Positions 34,047 to 43,959 of a stretch of 64,000 bases of DNA are shown one piece after another. Source of the DNA: Knufia peltigerae (Eukaryota > Ascomycota > Eurotiomycetes > Chaetothyriales > Trichomeriaceae). Each line of letters begins with the position of its first letter. Positions within the stretch are counted from its first letter, which is position 1. The position numbers and the translations under genes were made by a program. The stretch covers positions 558,001 through 622,000 of the forward strand of contig JAPDRN010000001.1 in the NCBI GenBank assembly GCA_030247855.1, given 5' to 3'. The notes below the pieces were generated by a model, which was not told the origin of the DNA, made no database searches, and was given only the letters and a program-made list of their open reading frames with translations.

Positions 34047-34091
34047 ATGTTACCACGAACATGTCGTTCTTCTCTTCCAATCGCTTCGTAG
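34047..34091 (+). promoter_or_regulatory. Overlapping upstream ORF
   Basis: An ATG in the context CACCATG, 14 bp before the main start at 34061, opens a 15-codon frame that ends with TAG at 34089, inside the main gene in another frame. The A at -3 gives it a good fungal start context. If it is on the transcript, it could reduce translation of the main frame. Confidence 0.5.
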
Positions 34092-35470
34092 CAATTATTC
34101 TCATACTCGGACTCGGCACGATCTGTTACTCAGTCCCTGGTGTTCTACAACAAGTCAAAGATGCCGCCCGAGCACCAGAACCCGATCCCCCGCCTCCACG
34201 CAAACGCCTTCAAAAGGACTCCGAGAACTCTTTAAAGATCGACACCCTACGCACTCTAGCAGACGGATATAGTTACGAGTTGCGTAGTTCCGCTTTAAAA
34301 ATCGTCAACAGTCGAACCGTTCATTCACGGGCCAAGGACCTCCTGCTCCGCGACTTGGCCAGCAAGGACTACGAGCGGCGCGACAAAGCGATCAACGCAC
34401 TCTTGCTGTTGCTGAAACAGCAACATGCTCACAGCAGGAGGGGCAGCCTGCTCGCCGAGTTCGATCTCGCCAAACGCCTCAAGGCCACCGTGCAGGCCCT
34501 GATCAATGTCTTGCCGTTGCACGAAACCCCTGGCCAACAACCAGAACAGAAGAGTGGTGGTCTACTACCACAGTCGCCCATCTTACCTCCGAGTCGACCG
34601 GCTCAGGAAGAGTCGTTGTTGGTGGTTCTGAATTACATGCTCGCGGAAGAATCTTCGGGAAATGTAATGGACGAGCCGCCCATCTACTCGGCGCTCAACG
34701 CGGGACTCGTGACCAAGTGGCTGGTCAAATACCCTTTTCCTTGTGCCCTGCCGGAGAACCAAGGGTACAACTTCAAGCGATCGGACGTCGCGCGGCTCTT
34801 TGAGCGCTCCGCGTGGAAGAGCGATGACCATCTCATGGCCGGCATCATCTTCCAGGTCGTCCACCACCCACGGGGTCGCAAGCAGATGCGCGAGGCCGGT
34901 CTGCAGGCCAGCAGTTACAGGGAGAACCTCGTTAATGACGGCTGGAACAATTCTTACCTCACGGAACGCTGGGATCAAGACGATAGTAGTGATGATGATG
35001 ACGACGACCGCGACGTCGTCATGGTGGGAGGGGAGGACACGGCAGGCCAAGTCAGAGACGACGTGACCGACTGGGACGGGATTGTACCGCCGCCCATTTC
35101 GGCTGCTGCAAGGCAACGGTCGGTCGAAAGAAGTCAGGAAGAAGAGCACCTGCGACGGAGACATCGGGAGGCGATCGTCGTTGCGGAGCGAGGGACCCCC
35201 TTGAGCAGGGAAAACATCCTCCAACGGGCGGACAGTAGGGATCTCAGGCCCATGAATGGTGTGAGTGAGGTCGAGGTAGATTTGAATGGGCTGTTGGGCC
35301 TGTCCGGGGATGATCAGGATGATTCGTCGAGCCCCCAGCAGTCTCCTACGACCGAGTCTAATGGGTCTCATTCGAATGAAGGATCCATCCACGATTCCAC
35401 GACAGATACGGACAATACACACTCAGAGGATGGAAGCGATACATCTCCTGAGCAGGAATTCGAGTCATGA
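34061..35470 (+). CDS. Conserved fungal protein, N-terminal membrane anchor, armadillo-like region
   Basis: 469 residues, no intron. I do not recognise a named family with confidence. A hydrophobic segment, FVAIILILGLGTICY, at about residues 9-23 predicts a single N-terminal anchor. Residues 60-300 are helical with Leu-rich spacing (LRTLADGYSYELRSSALKIV, then LLLRDLASKDYERRDKAINA), like armadillo/HEAT repeats. From about residue 300 it turns acidic and disordered (DDSSDDDDDDRD), with a Ser/Thr/Asp-rich end. It resembles conserved proteins of unknown function in other Pezizomycotina, which may face the cytoplasm from an organelle membrane. A competing start is described separately. Confidence 0.85.
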   Translation: MSFFSSNRFVAIILILGLGTICYSVPGVLQQVKDAARAPEPDPPPPRKRLQKDSENSLKIDTLRTLADGYSYELRSSALKIVNSRTVHSRAKDLLLRDLASKDYERRDKAINALLLLLKQQHAHSRRGSLLAEFDLAKRLKATVQALINVLPLHETPGQQPEQKSGGLLPQSPILPPSRPAQEESLLVVLNYMLAEESSGNVMDEPPIYSALNAGLVTKWLVKYPFPCALPENQGYNFKRSDVARLFERSAWKSDDHLMAGIIFQVVHHPRGRKQMREAGLQASSYRENLVNDGWNNSYLTERWDQDDSSDDDDDDRDVVMVGGEDTAGQVRDDVTDWDGIVPPPISAAARQRSVERSQEEEHLRRRHREAIVVAERGTPLSRENILQRADSRDLRPMNGVSEVEVDLNGLLGLSGDDQDDSSSPQQSPTTESNGSHSNEGSIHDSTTDTDNTHSEDGSDTSPEQEFES

Positions 35471-35985
35471 GGCATCAATCCAGTACCAACGGCAGTGTAT
35501 AGGAGTGTTTAGGAAGCATTGATACGGGCGTAAGGATACAAAGGAGGAGCAAGGCGTTACGGCATATCGAGATACCCACACAATAGAAAGGATAGGCTCA
35601 AGTAGTCCCTAGTCACTCCTGTTCAAGTTGAGGAACAACACAATTCTTTTGGACGTTTGCATGGAATCTTGTTCTCAAAAGTTGATTGATTTTTAAATAC
35701 AGCTTCTGACCACCCCTGAACCCTTCTTCGATAAGGGGGGCGGGCCTGGTCATGGCTGACTTTTCTAGATCCATTTGCATTTTTATTTTGCCTTGTTTGG
35801 AATCAAGCACCCATGGACCCAGAACTCTCATGCAATCATGCGGCATTTTCCATATTGGGTGTGCCATTGTATCACTGCGCTTCGTGTCTGCCAACTCCTT
35901 CCCCCACCAAACACGGCAAGACACACCACAACACATCACACACCACAAAGAACCATTCCATCCTTTCCCTCGTTTTCGTCTTCCT
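35471..35985. other. Convergent 3' region
   Basis: 515 bp between the stop of the armadillo-like gene and the stop of RPS15. It contains no supported gene and is probably 3' UTRs. It is AC-rich near 35890-35950. Confidence 0.5.
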
Positions 35986-36639
35986 TTACTTCAATGGGAT
36001 GAATCGTGAAGAGTGGGTGGCACCGATACCGGGTCTACCGTGCTTGACGGGCTTGTACGAGATGGAGAATTCACCCAGGTAGTGGCCGACCATCTCGGGC
36101 TTGATCTCGACCTGGTTGAACTCCTTGCCGCTGTAGATGCCGATGACGCTGCCAATCATCTCGGGCACGATGATCATGTCCCGAAGGTGAGTCTTGACGA
36201 GGTCAGGCTTCTCGTTGGGCTTCGCGTTTTGCTTGGCCTTGCGCAACTTCTTGATCAGTCCCATCGGGCGGCGCTTGAGGCCCCGGTTGAATCGACGGCG
36301 GGCTCGGGCATGGAGGATGTTGATGAGTTCGTTGGAAGGGATATCGAGGAGTCTATAATTTTTTTCCCGTGTTGGTTAATCTTCGTGATCTCACACAGAA
36401 AACAGAGAGGAGAGCTCCGGTGTCGTCGGTTGTCGTGCATAAAGACGCGGGAAAAAAAAGACGTACTGATCGAGATCAATGCCTCTGTATGAAAACTTGC
36501 GGAATGTTCTTCTCTTCTTGAGCTCAGCGGCCTCCTCGGCGTTCTGGTAGGAATCGCAAAACTTGTCAGTATGGTTGTCCATTGCAGCACCCCATGGACA
36601 CAAAAGATATCAAAGACGTACGTATTCGGTGTCAGCCAT
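35986..36639 (-). CDS. rps15: 40S ribosomal protein S15 (uS19)
   Basis: A core protein of the small subunit head that contacts the tRNA decoding region. Three exons on the minus strand: 36622-36639 (MADTEY), 36467-36543 and 35986-36352. They give 153 residues, the family's length. The protein reads NAEEAAELKKRRTFRKFSYR, then LLDIPSNELINI, RRRFNRGLKRRPMGLIKK, the conserved HLRDMIIVPEMIGSVIGIYS, and the tail FIPLK. The two introns are 78 and 114 nt with consensus donors (GTACGT). The very short first exon is common in fungal ribosomal protein genes. It is followed on the same strand by RPP2 upstream, spaced 653 bp. Confidence 0.97.
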
Positions 36640-37292
36640 GATTGCGGTGGACTGGCGCGTTCGCTTTTCGATGTGACTGTCGAAAAGCGAGGGTGTGTGG
36701 ATTGGAATTTGTGCGGTGCAGTTAGTTGGTGGTCGGGTCAGTGTGTCGACGATTTGCAGCCCAGCGTCGAGATTCAGTCTCTGAGGCTTGGCACTGGCCT
36801 GCGGAATTTCATGTTTGTGGGAGTCCACCTGCCGCGCACGTGATACAAAATCTTGGCACGTACGGAGTACTGGTACCACCACCCCTCAAGGCTACAGATG
36901 TACAGGGTATTGAAGCCATGGTCGAATACTTCGTCGCGACGAATAGCGATTGAGACAAAACATTTTGAGATTTTCTACATAGTTGGGTGCAACAAGCTGG
37001 AGGAGTGAGAGTAGAATTGAGCACGGTTTACTCATTTGGGGTAGAGTATGAATTTAGCATGACGGAAGTACAATTTTGTTTCGGTTTGATATTGTCATTG
37101 ATCGTCTAAAACCTAGGCGCCTCAATCTACGCACAGGAAGGGCTTTAACTCATGATAGCAAGAGGCCTTCTTGAACCATCCTGCTGCATCGCTTTCCCCG
37201 GGTGGAGCAATAAGTTGCCTTTGCATCCGTCACTGACCAGCCTCTGATGGATTGACAATGTGAGTTGGTGGGATTTCAAAACCGATAGTTGT
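36640..37292. other. Region between RPS15 start and RPP2 end
   Basis: 653 bp containing the RPS15 promoter and RPP2 3' UTR. It has one TACGGAGTAC at 36861-36870. No gene is supported. Confidence 0.5.
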
Positions 37293-37690
37293 TTAGTCGA
37301 AGAGACCGAAGCCCATGTCCTCGTCAGACTCCTCCTTCTCCTCTTCCTTCTCAGCTGGCTTCTCTTCCTCGGCGGCAGCGGCACCACCGGCGGCAGCACC
37401 ACCAGCGGCAGGGGCAGCACCACCGGCACCACCAGTTGGGACGGACGCAAGCTTGGTCGAACCTTCAGAGATCAACTGCAAATAGAGTCAGAATCCAGTC
37501 TTCCACGCGCATTAAAAGTATCAATCCATACCTCGCTGATTTCCTTGCCCTTGAGTTCTTCGACCAGCTTCTCCAGGCGCTCATCATCAGCATCAACACC
37601 GACGGATGAGAGGACACCCTTGATGTCGCTCGCCGAGGGTTCGCTGTTGCCACCGAGGCCGAGGAGGAGGTAAGCTGCGAGATGCTTCAT
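37293..37690 (-). CDS. rpp2: 60S acidic ribosomal protein P2
   Basis: Stalk protein of the large subunit, dimerising with P1 and recruiting elongation factors. Exons 37532-37690 and 37293-37475 on the minus strand give 113 residues. The start MKHLAAYLLLGLGGN is the P2 signature (P1 differs). The dimerisation domain is DIKGVLSSVGVDADDERLEK. An Ala/Gly-rich hinge leads to the acidic tail ending EESDEDMGFGLFD, the shared factor-binding peptide. The single 56-nt intron falls after ISE. Confidence 0.96.
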
Positions 37691-38252
37691 TTTGATTGAT
37701 TTTGTCTGCGAAACACTGTTAGCACAAAAACCCCAATGCACCAGCGATTGCGCAACATACGACTTTTTGAGAGGGTCGAACAAGAGAGACAATCGATTTA
37801 ACCGCGAATTGGGCGGAGACTGGCACGTCAAGTTCTGGAGATGTTCCTTCGTGATATTGTGTGTAGAGGCACCAAAAGTTGCGATTTGAGGTTGTGCGCA
37901 CAAGTTGAAATTGTGTGGGAATTTTGTCGGGGCAAGTCTGCCGAGGACGAGGCTCGCACTAGGCCTCTTTCGGAGCGTACCAAATATCGAACAACGAGCG
38001 AGTTGCAGGGGGCGACTCATACCTTCTTCTCTTTGTCTTGCTCAACAATCGTCTTGTTGCCTACAATGCACTTGCGGTGACTCGGCGAAACTGCTCTGCT
38101 CTTTCGTATATTGTTCGTTTTAATTATAAGCCGCATCTCGTTCTCTGCTTTTCGACCAGCAAACATGCGGTATCATTTTCTTGACCATTACAGAACTACA
38201 ATTTCCTGATTACCACTCTTCCACTACATCACTTGAGCTCTCGATTCTCAAC
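37691..38252. promoter_or_regulatory. Divergent promoter, RPP2 and SPT2
   Basis: 562 bp between outward-facing ATGs. It should hold the strong RPP2 promoter and its leader. CTTTCGxxCGTACC-like blocks and an AT-rich element near 38110-38130 are the only features I see. Confidence 0.4.
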
Positions 38253-39287
38253 ATGAGTTTCCTGGGCGAGATCGTCGATTCGATAGGCAGCGGCAAGCCG
38301 CCGGCGCCACCAAAGCCCTCAGCCCGGACCCCCGGAACAGTTTCACATCGTCCTGCTGCTGATGGTAAGCCTGGGTCACGACCTGGCCTCCCGGCAACAA
38401 CAGCTTCGCCACTCAATGGGCTGAAGCGGAAAGCTGAAGATGGTGCCACGAAACAGACCGAGAAGCACATCAGACCAAACCCTACACCTGGATTGACAAG
38501 CAGTGTAGTCCGACGTCCAGCGGCGCCTGCTCTCCATGCGCCGAGACAGCCTCCTCCAAAAACCACAGCAGTACCGAGACCAAAGATCGATGCTACCCCC
38601 AGCTCCCAAAAAGTGGGCCCAACACCACCTGGCACACCAACGAGTCCGGCTGCAAAAGCCCCCGCAAAGGGCTCGTACGCAGACATCATGGCTAGGGCGA
38701 AACTAGCTCAAGAGGCAAGGATGCAAAGCCAAGTTGGAATGATCAAGCACCAGGCAACGAACAGGGAGAAGATCTCCAAGGTCGCCGAAAGAAAGCGACA
38801 AGAAGAAGAGAAGGCAAAGGCTGCTAAAGGAAAACTCGGTGAACGTCCTTCTACCACAAAGCGTGACAACTCTCGCAGCGTTAGTCCCGCGAAGAAGGCA
38901 GAACAGGGAAGAGTCATCAAGACCCCTCGTCCACCTCTCCATGCTCCGCCTTCAGGCTACAAGGGCACTATGGGTCTCTCTTCAGGAAGATCACAAAAAG
39001 AGGCGCAGCGTAAACGCAGCAGGTATGACGAATATCTTGGCACCGACGAGGAAGACGAGGATTCGGATATTGGCAGCTATGGTAGAGATGAGGAAGAAGG
39101 AGATTATGCATCTGACGTATCATCTGACATGGAAGCGGGAGCATTTGAACTTGATGAGGAAGAGAACAAAGCTCTTCGGGCTGCTAAGCAGGAAGACGCG
39201 AGAGAATTGGCATTGGAAAACCAATTGAAGAAGGAAAAGGAAGAGCGCCGGAAGAGGTTGCTTGCCATGGCTAATAAGCGGAAGTGA
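38253..39287 (+). CDS. spt2: Spt2-domain chromatin protein
   Basis: A histone H3-H4 binding protein that works in transcription-coupled nucleosome recycling. 344 residues from ATG 38253, no intron. The N-terminal half is basic, Pro/Ala/Lys-rich, and disordered. A coiled-coil Lys/Glu stretch follows (KVAERKRQEEEKAKAAK). The C-terminal Spt2 domain reads RYDEYLGTDEEDEDSDIG, then YASDVSSDMEAGAFELDEEE, and ends with NQLKKEKEERRKRLLAMA, as in yeast Spt2 where this end binds histones. The position near ribosomal protein genes carries no clear functional meaning. Confidence 0.9.
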   Translation: MSFLGEIVDSIGSGKPPAPPKPSARTPGTVSHRPAADGKPGSRPGLPATTASPLNGLKRKAEDGATKQTEKHIRPNPTPGLTSSVVRRPAAPALHAPRQPPPKTTAVPRPKIDATPSSQKVGPTPPGTPTSPAAKAPAKGSYADIMARAKLAQEARMQSQVGMIKHQATNREKISKVAERKRQEEEKAKAAKGKLGERPSTTKRDNSRSVSPAKKAEQGRVIKTPRPPLHAPPSGYKGTMGLSSGRSQKEAQRKRSRYDEYLGTDEEDEDSDIGSYGRDEEEGDYASDVSSDMEAGAFELDEEENKALRAAKQEDARELALENQLKKEKEERRKRLLAMANKRK

Positions 39288-39808
39288 TTATGTGCATCTG
39301 CATAACGAGGTTCCGACTTTGATATTATTACTGACATTTAGCACCGGTGTTGGGGTTTGAATAGCGAAGACACACACAATGATATGGACATGAGATATTT
39401 AGAGGGGCTTTTGGGACATGTTGCCCTGCCTCCATCCTGTTTTCATATGAGCTCGCCCTGTGCGTTTCGAATTTCATCGAGATTGTCACGGGCACATAGC
39501 CATATCAGTCATAATATCTTTTCTAGGCGCATCACATGCTAAGGCACTATCCCCAAGTCAAGTGCTCAAATATAGTTGTTAATGCTTATCTCAAACCGCA
39601 AAGACACAATGGCAGTAACAAGTACTCTAGGGTTATCAATGTCGCGGCTTCATGGTGGTAAATATAGACATTCTGCTGTTGTTGCTATCAAGCAATTATG
39701 GCCAGACCAAATATTCGGGTCCCCAGTCATTCGTTCCTCCCGTTCGTTATATTTCTTTTCCTCCTCTGGTTGTTATTTGTTGTTGTTTCAAATATCTCCA
39801 TCTATATA
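39288..39808. other. Convergent 3' region before the catabolic cluster
   Basis: 521 bp between the stops of SPT2 and gentisate dioxygenase. AT-rich, with no supported gene; probably terminators. It is the left edge of the aromatic-catabolism cluster. Confidence 0.5.
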
Positions 39809-40977
39809 CTAATCAGACACCAGGCTCTCGACATCACATCCCTCGACACGGTAAAATCCAAGCGACGTCAACATTGGCTTGTCGTGGAATCTGTACAAAT
39901 AAACCGTTTCATCACCTTCAGCAGTGTGTTGATATTTGTTCCACGCCGGGACACAAAAAGTATCACCTTGCTTCCACTGGATACGCTGGCCGTTGACGAC
40001 ACTGTACCCCTTTCCAGTCACGATATGATACACCGAGGACGCGGTCTCCCGTACGGCCGGGGAAGTACATCCTGCGTTCAACCGCTCGGCTGAGCCGCCT
40101 AGGATTTTCGACACTGGAAGTGAAGATAGAAAATGTCAGCTGTGGTGAATTTTGCTTTGAGATTATCAAAAAGACATTTCTCAGTAACAACATACCAGGT
40201 CTTCCGTCCTTCTTCAAGTAATCTTCCGAGGTCCAGTCACCTTTCTTCTCGTCCAGTTTCTGCTGCATCACCTTCCAGGGAAAGACGATGGGTGAGTCGT
40301 TCGAGTCCACATCCTCAGCAGGGTATCTCGGCTTTTGGAAGTGCTCGACGAAGTGCACGGGGAAGTGTCTAAAGTTGGGCAGATCCAGCCCGTCCAGCCA
40401 AATCATGGGGCCTGAGCCGTCCTTGCCGTGGTCGTGCCAGTTCCACGTCGGTGTGAGGATGACATCGCCCCGTTGCATGGTGATGCGGCGGCCGTGGACG
40501 GCGGTGAAACCTCCTTGTCCCTCGATGATGAAACGCATGGCAAAGGCAGTGTGTCGGTGTGCCTTGGCCGTCTCGTTGGGCATCACCAACTGGAGGCCGG
40601 CGTACAAGGTGTCGGTGGTGTATGGGGCATCTTTTGCGTCGCACAAAGCTAGTGTCAGCCTGATGTGCTCTGCGGTATCTTCTTGCTGACGAGAGAACAA
40701 AGAACATACCTCTGGCAGGGTTGACGAGCATCAACACTCGTCTCTCTGCTTGTTGTTCGGTGATGATTTCTCCTGCCTTCAGGAGACTGGGTCTGACCTC
40801 GTCGTATCGCCAGATGTACGGGATACATTGAGGATTGGGCTCCGGAGGGTTCAACCTGGCCATCTGTGTCCAAAGTGGCTTGGTGTTGACTTTGAGCGCA
40901 CTCTGCACGAGTTCCTCCGCAGGGTCCATATTGGACCCATTGGCTTGTGTCATGGTTTGAGTGGTGGTGGCGCCCAT
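39809..40977 (-). CDS. Gentisate 1,2-dioxygenase (bicupin)
   Basis: Opens the ring of gentisate (2,5-dihydroxybenzoate) with O2 to give maleylpyruvate; a cytosolic Fe(II) enzyme. Three exons on the minus strand, 40710-40977, 40196-40648 and 39809-40113, give 341 residues, the family's usual length. The first cupin shows AHRHTAFAMRF with His120 and His122 and then TPTWNWHDHG with His161; these line up with the three iron ligands of bacterial gentisate dioxygenases. The substrate-side motif TTDTLYAGLQLVMPNE precedes it. The second cupin (VYHIVTGKGY, then GDTFCVPAWNKYQH) is degenerate, as usual. It is divergent from the FAD hydroxylase, whose product it should use. 1-hydroxy-2-naphthoate dioxygenase is a relative; the ring-hydroxylase and FAH neighbours favour gentisate. 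Confidence 0.93.
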
Positions 40978-41083
40978 TGCTTCTTTGTGTTCTTGTGTGA
41001 TGAGTTTCCTTCGAGAACGCTTTTGCTGTCCTGTCGATGCTTAACCAAACGGGTCCCTGGGCTTTGTGAAACAACGCCACGCC

Positions 41084-41089
41084 TATATA
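41084..41089 (-). promoter_or_regulatory. Probable TATA box of gentisate dioxygenase
   Basis: TATATA about 107 bp upstream of ATG 40977. Distance is normal for fungal promoters. Consensus evidence only. Confidence 0.4.
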
Positions 41090-41159
41090 CCCATGACACT
41101 GACATATATGCCGTAACAGGGCCATATAGAACGACGCTCCCAAGCGCCGGAACCATCGC

Positions 41160-41174
41160 TCGGATCAATTCCGA
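41160..41174. promoter_or_regulatory. Candidate Zn2Cys6 operator, TCGGA-N5-TCCGA
   Basis: TCGGATCAATTCCGA. The two 5-bp arms are perfect reverse complements and include CGG and CCG triplets spaced by 7 bp, the form bound by dimeric Zn2Cys6 regulators. The likely binder is the regulator encoded in the same cluster (45246-48046); this is inference. Confidence 0.5.
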
Positions 41175-41510
41175 CTTGAGTCGTTGTCGAGAAAACAGTT
41201 GCGGGGGAGGAGGAACGAGTGTCCCGATACACACCCGACGGCCCATCGATCCCCACCGCAAGTCCACGTCGTCTCTGACGGCTTCCCGAAATGGCATGAG
41301 ACTTACGACGGACTGAGATGGGCTAATATCGGTTCGGATCATACTTCTGATCCCATGGTTGTGGGACATACGCCGACCAAAAGCGCAACATAACATACGA
41401 GCACTCTGCCGTGAGACGTACGTTGGCCACTGACCCACTTATCAGAGGAAGCACATCTAAAAGGGTCAACGACAAAGGAATATACAACGGAATACGACGA
41501 AACCAACAGA

Positions 41511-43264
41511 ATGCCCATATTACCAGATTCCCAAGGCCCAGAGGAGGCGGACTTCATCCACATTCCAGAGGTAATATGCAGCCAGTGACCACCCAGCCAG
41601 ACGCAAAACTAATGAGATGATAAGTCAGCTTCATACCCTACGGGGAGCCTGGATTTTCTCGTAAAGCTTCAGCAGAAAGAAGAGCAACGGCAAAAGGCAA
41701 TGCGAGCCTCCTCGTTGATCAACGGTGAGGACAGGTCCCGGATACGACTCAACATCATTGTCGTCGGTGCGGGCTTGGGAGGTCTGGCTGCCGCCATCGC
41801 GCTCGCTAGGAGAGGCCACAACGTCACCGTCTTTGAACAGGCCCCGGAACTTGGAGAGGTGAGTGGCCACGCATTGTTCGTTGTTCTGTCTATTCCCCCA
41901 GCCGATGCTTATCATCGGTGATCGCAGGTCGGAGCCGGTATACAAATTCCGTCGAATTCGACTCGACTGCTGATAAAATGGGGTCTCGAGCCCTTTTTAG
42001 CCAGCAAGATTGTCAAGCCAGGTCACATCGCCTTCCGGAGATGGGAGGACGGCAAGACCATCGGCATGACCAAGCTCATCCCAAACTTTGAGCGGGAATT
42101 TGACGCCCCTTACTACGTGGTTCACCGGGCACATTTCCACGACGCCATGTACCAGCTGGCGCTTCAATTGGGCATTGAGGTCAAGATCAATTCCAAAGTG
42201 CTCGACTACGACGAGGACGCTCCTTCGATAACGCTCGAAAACGGGTCGACGCATTCCGCGGATCTGATCATCGCGTCTGATGGTAAGTTTTTGAAGTGTT
42301 GTGCCACACCGGTCTAATTCTCCTTTGACTGACTTGTTCTCGGACAGGCGTCAAGTCCTACGCGCGGACGAAGGTGCTAGGTGGCATAGATCAGGCGCCG
42401 AAGAGGACTGGCTTCGCTGCCTACCGTGCGACAGTCGACGTGGAGAAGATGAAAGCATATGCCGACACTGCAGAGGTGTGCGCGAAGCCGGTCTTGAATC
42501 TATGGTGAGCATAATCCCAGAACTGTAAAAGGGGCAGGAACTTTTCACCTTTTTTTAACCCTTACTGACAAAACATCGTGACTTCAAGGGTCGGCGACAT
42601 GAGACACGTCATGACATACATGATAGCGGGGGGAAAGTCGTTCAACATGGTGTTATCGCACCCAGACCGTTCAGACCCCGGCACATGGATCTCTCAGTCT
42701 CCCGAGGAGATCCTGTCGGGCATGCGGGCGCATTTCAAGGGGTGGGATCCCACGCTCACCAAGATCATCGACATGATCGACACGACGTTGAAATGGCCTT
42801 TGATGAGCGGCTCCCCTTTACCGACCTGGGTGTCGAAATCTCATAAACTCCTGATCATGGGAGACGCGGCGCACGCCATGGTGCCGTATATGAGTCAGGG
42901 AGCAGCCATGGCCGTCGAGGACGGAGCCGCGCTGGCCGAGGCCCTTCACCATGTTGAGACGGTCGAGGATGTTCCGAGGGCCCTGCACGTCTGGGAGGCC
43001 GTCCGCAAAGACAGGGCCGACAAGATGCAAGAGGCCAGCTTGATCAACGGTAAGCTGTGGCATTTCCCCGACGGACCCTTACAACAGGCCCGGGACGAGG
43101 CCATGAGGCCGGAAGTCGAAGGTCGCGAATACCTCACCAGTCCCAACCAGTGGAGTGACCCCACGACGCAGCGTTGGACGTACGGGTACGATGCAGAGTG
43201 GGAGATCAAAAAGGCCTTTCAAAAAAGCCACAAGAAGTCGTCGACGGTGGTGAATGGGTTTTAG
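41511..43264 (+). CDS. FAD-dependent aromatic hydroxylase (3-hydroxybenzoate 6-hydroxylase / salicylate hydroxylase family)
   Basis: A group A flavin monooxygenase using NAD(P)H and O2. Five exons, 41511-41570, 41625-41858, 41928-42282, 42348-42504 and 42589-43264, give 493 residues. The FAD-binding GxGxxG is IVVGAGLGGLAAAIALARRG (from about residue 68). DLIIASDGVKS is the DG motif for FAD and NADH, and LIMGDAAHAMVPYMSQGAAM is the GD motif, followed by EDGAALAEAL. The family covers salicylate 1-hydroxylase (to catechol) and 3-hydroxybenzoate 6-hydroxylase (to gentisate). Here the product most likely feeds the divergent gentisate dioxygenase, so para-hydroxylation to gentisate is favoured. The first exon, MPILPDSQGPEEADFIHIPE, extends the protein beyond ATG 41700 and is in frame; without it the protein would start 45 residues later. 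Confidence 0.9.
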
Positions 43265-43959
43265 ATAACCTCCCCCTTCGTCCACGGGGGACCCTTTCTG
43301 GGGTGATTGATCAATGGTGATGAATGGACTTTAGATGCCTAGGAGTATGGTGCTACCGTCGAGATTTTTCTGGGATAAGACGATTGTTGTCGTTGAATGA
43401 TACATGACCGAATTGACGTCCCTCCTCTTCATGGGTCAGTTTACGGAGTCCTCTGAGTGTAGCACAGCACGTCAACCCTACGAACATTGTCCCCGGCTAT
43501 CCGCCGCTTATTCTACGGCTCCACAAGATAACCGGGAGGACCAATTCATCCGATTTCCAAGAGATCACAACGTCGAGTGGTCGACATTAGTTAATACAGA
43601 TCCTCACGCGACCCCATAGTATTACCAAACAAGACAGTCACTGCGGAGTAAACTTCTCGAGTAGATGTGCCGGCTTGTCCAGTCCCATGAACTGAGGATT
43701 GGGGGGCTGGCAATGAACTTCCTCGCTGTGCATACCACAGATTCAGGGTATTATTCATCACCGAGTCTGGAAGTGTGACACTATTCCCGCACGAGATCTG
43801 CACAGGCTCTCTCAGGTAGGGAGAGTACATATATAAGAGGTTCCCAACTGCCCACGATTCATCCAACAACCATTATTTAGAATAACTTCCTAACCTACCT
43901 GTGTCGACACACCATACTCTCAAGACCTCGTGGCTGTAACTTTATATCTTGTCTCAAAA
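43265..43959. other. Upstream region of the cluster esterase gene
   Basis: 695 bp with no supported gene. It contains the 3' UTR of the hydroxylase and the promoter of the next gene, including a TATATAAG at 43830-43837. There are CCGGC and CCGCCG words near 43497 but no clear inverted repeat. Confidence 0.5.
43830..43837 (+). promoter_or_regulatory. TATA box of the cluster alpha/beta hydrolase
   Basis: TATATAAG, 123 bp upstream of ATG 43960. A canonical core promoter element; evidence is sequence and spacing. Confidence 0.6.

Larger units (their letters stand above)
40978..41510. promoter_or_regulatory. Bidirectional promoter, dioxygenase and FAD hydroxylase
   Basis: 533 bp between outward-facing starts, so the two enzymes can be induced together. 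It contains a perfect TCGGA-N5-TCCGA inverted repeat (41160-41174), a second CGGATC half site near 41335, and TATATA (41084-41089) about 107 bp upstream of the dioxygenase. These are the elements expected of a Zn2Cys6-controlled divergent promoter. Confidence 0.6.

Noticed and set aside
34583..35422. 279-codon minus-strand open frame
   Set aside because: Antisense to the armadillo-like gene and low-complexity; no family features.
42301..42528. Separate small gene inside the hydroxylase locus
   Set aside because: It is a shadow frame over exon 4; splicing of the hydroxylase explains the region.
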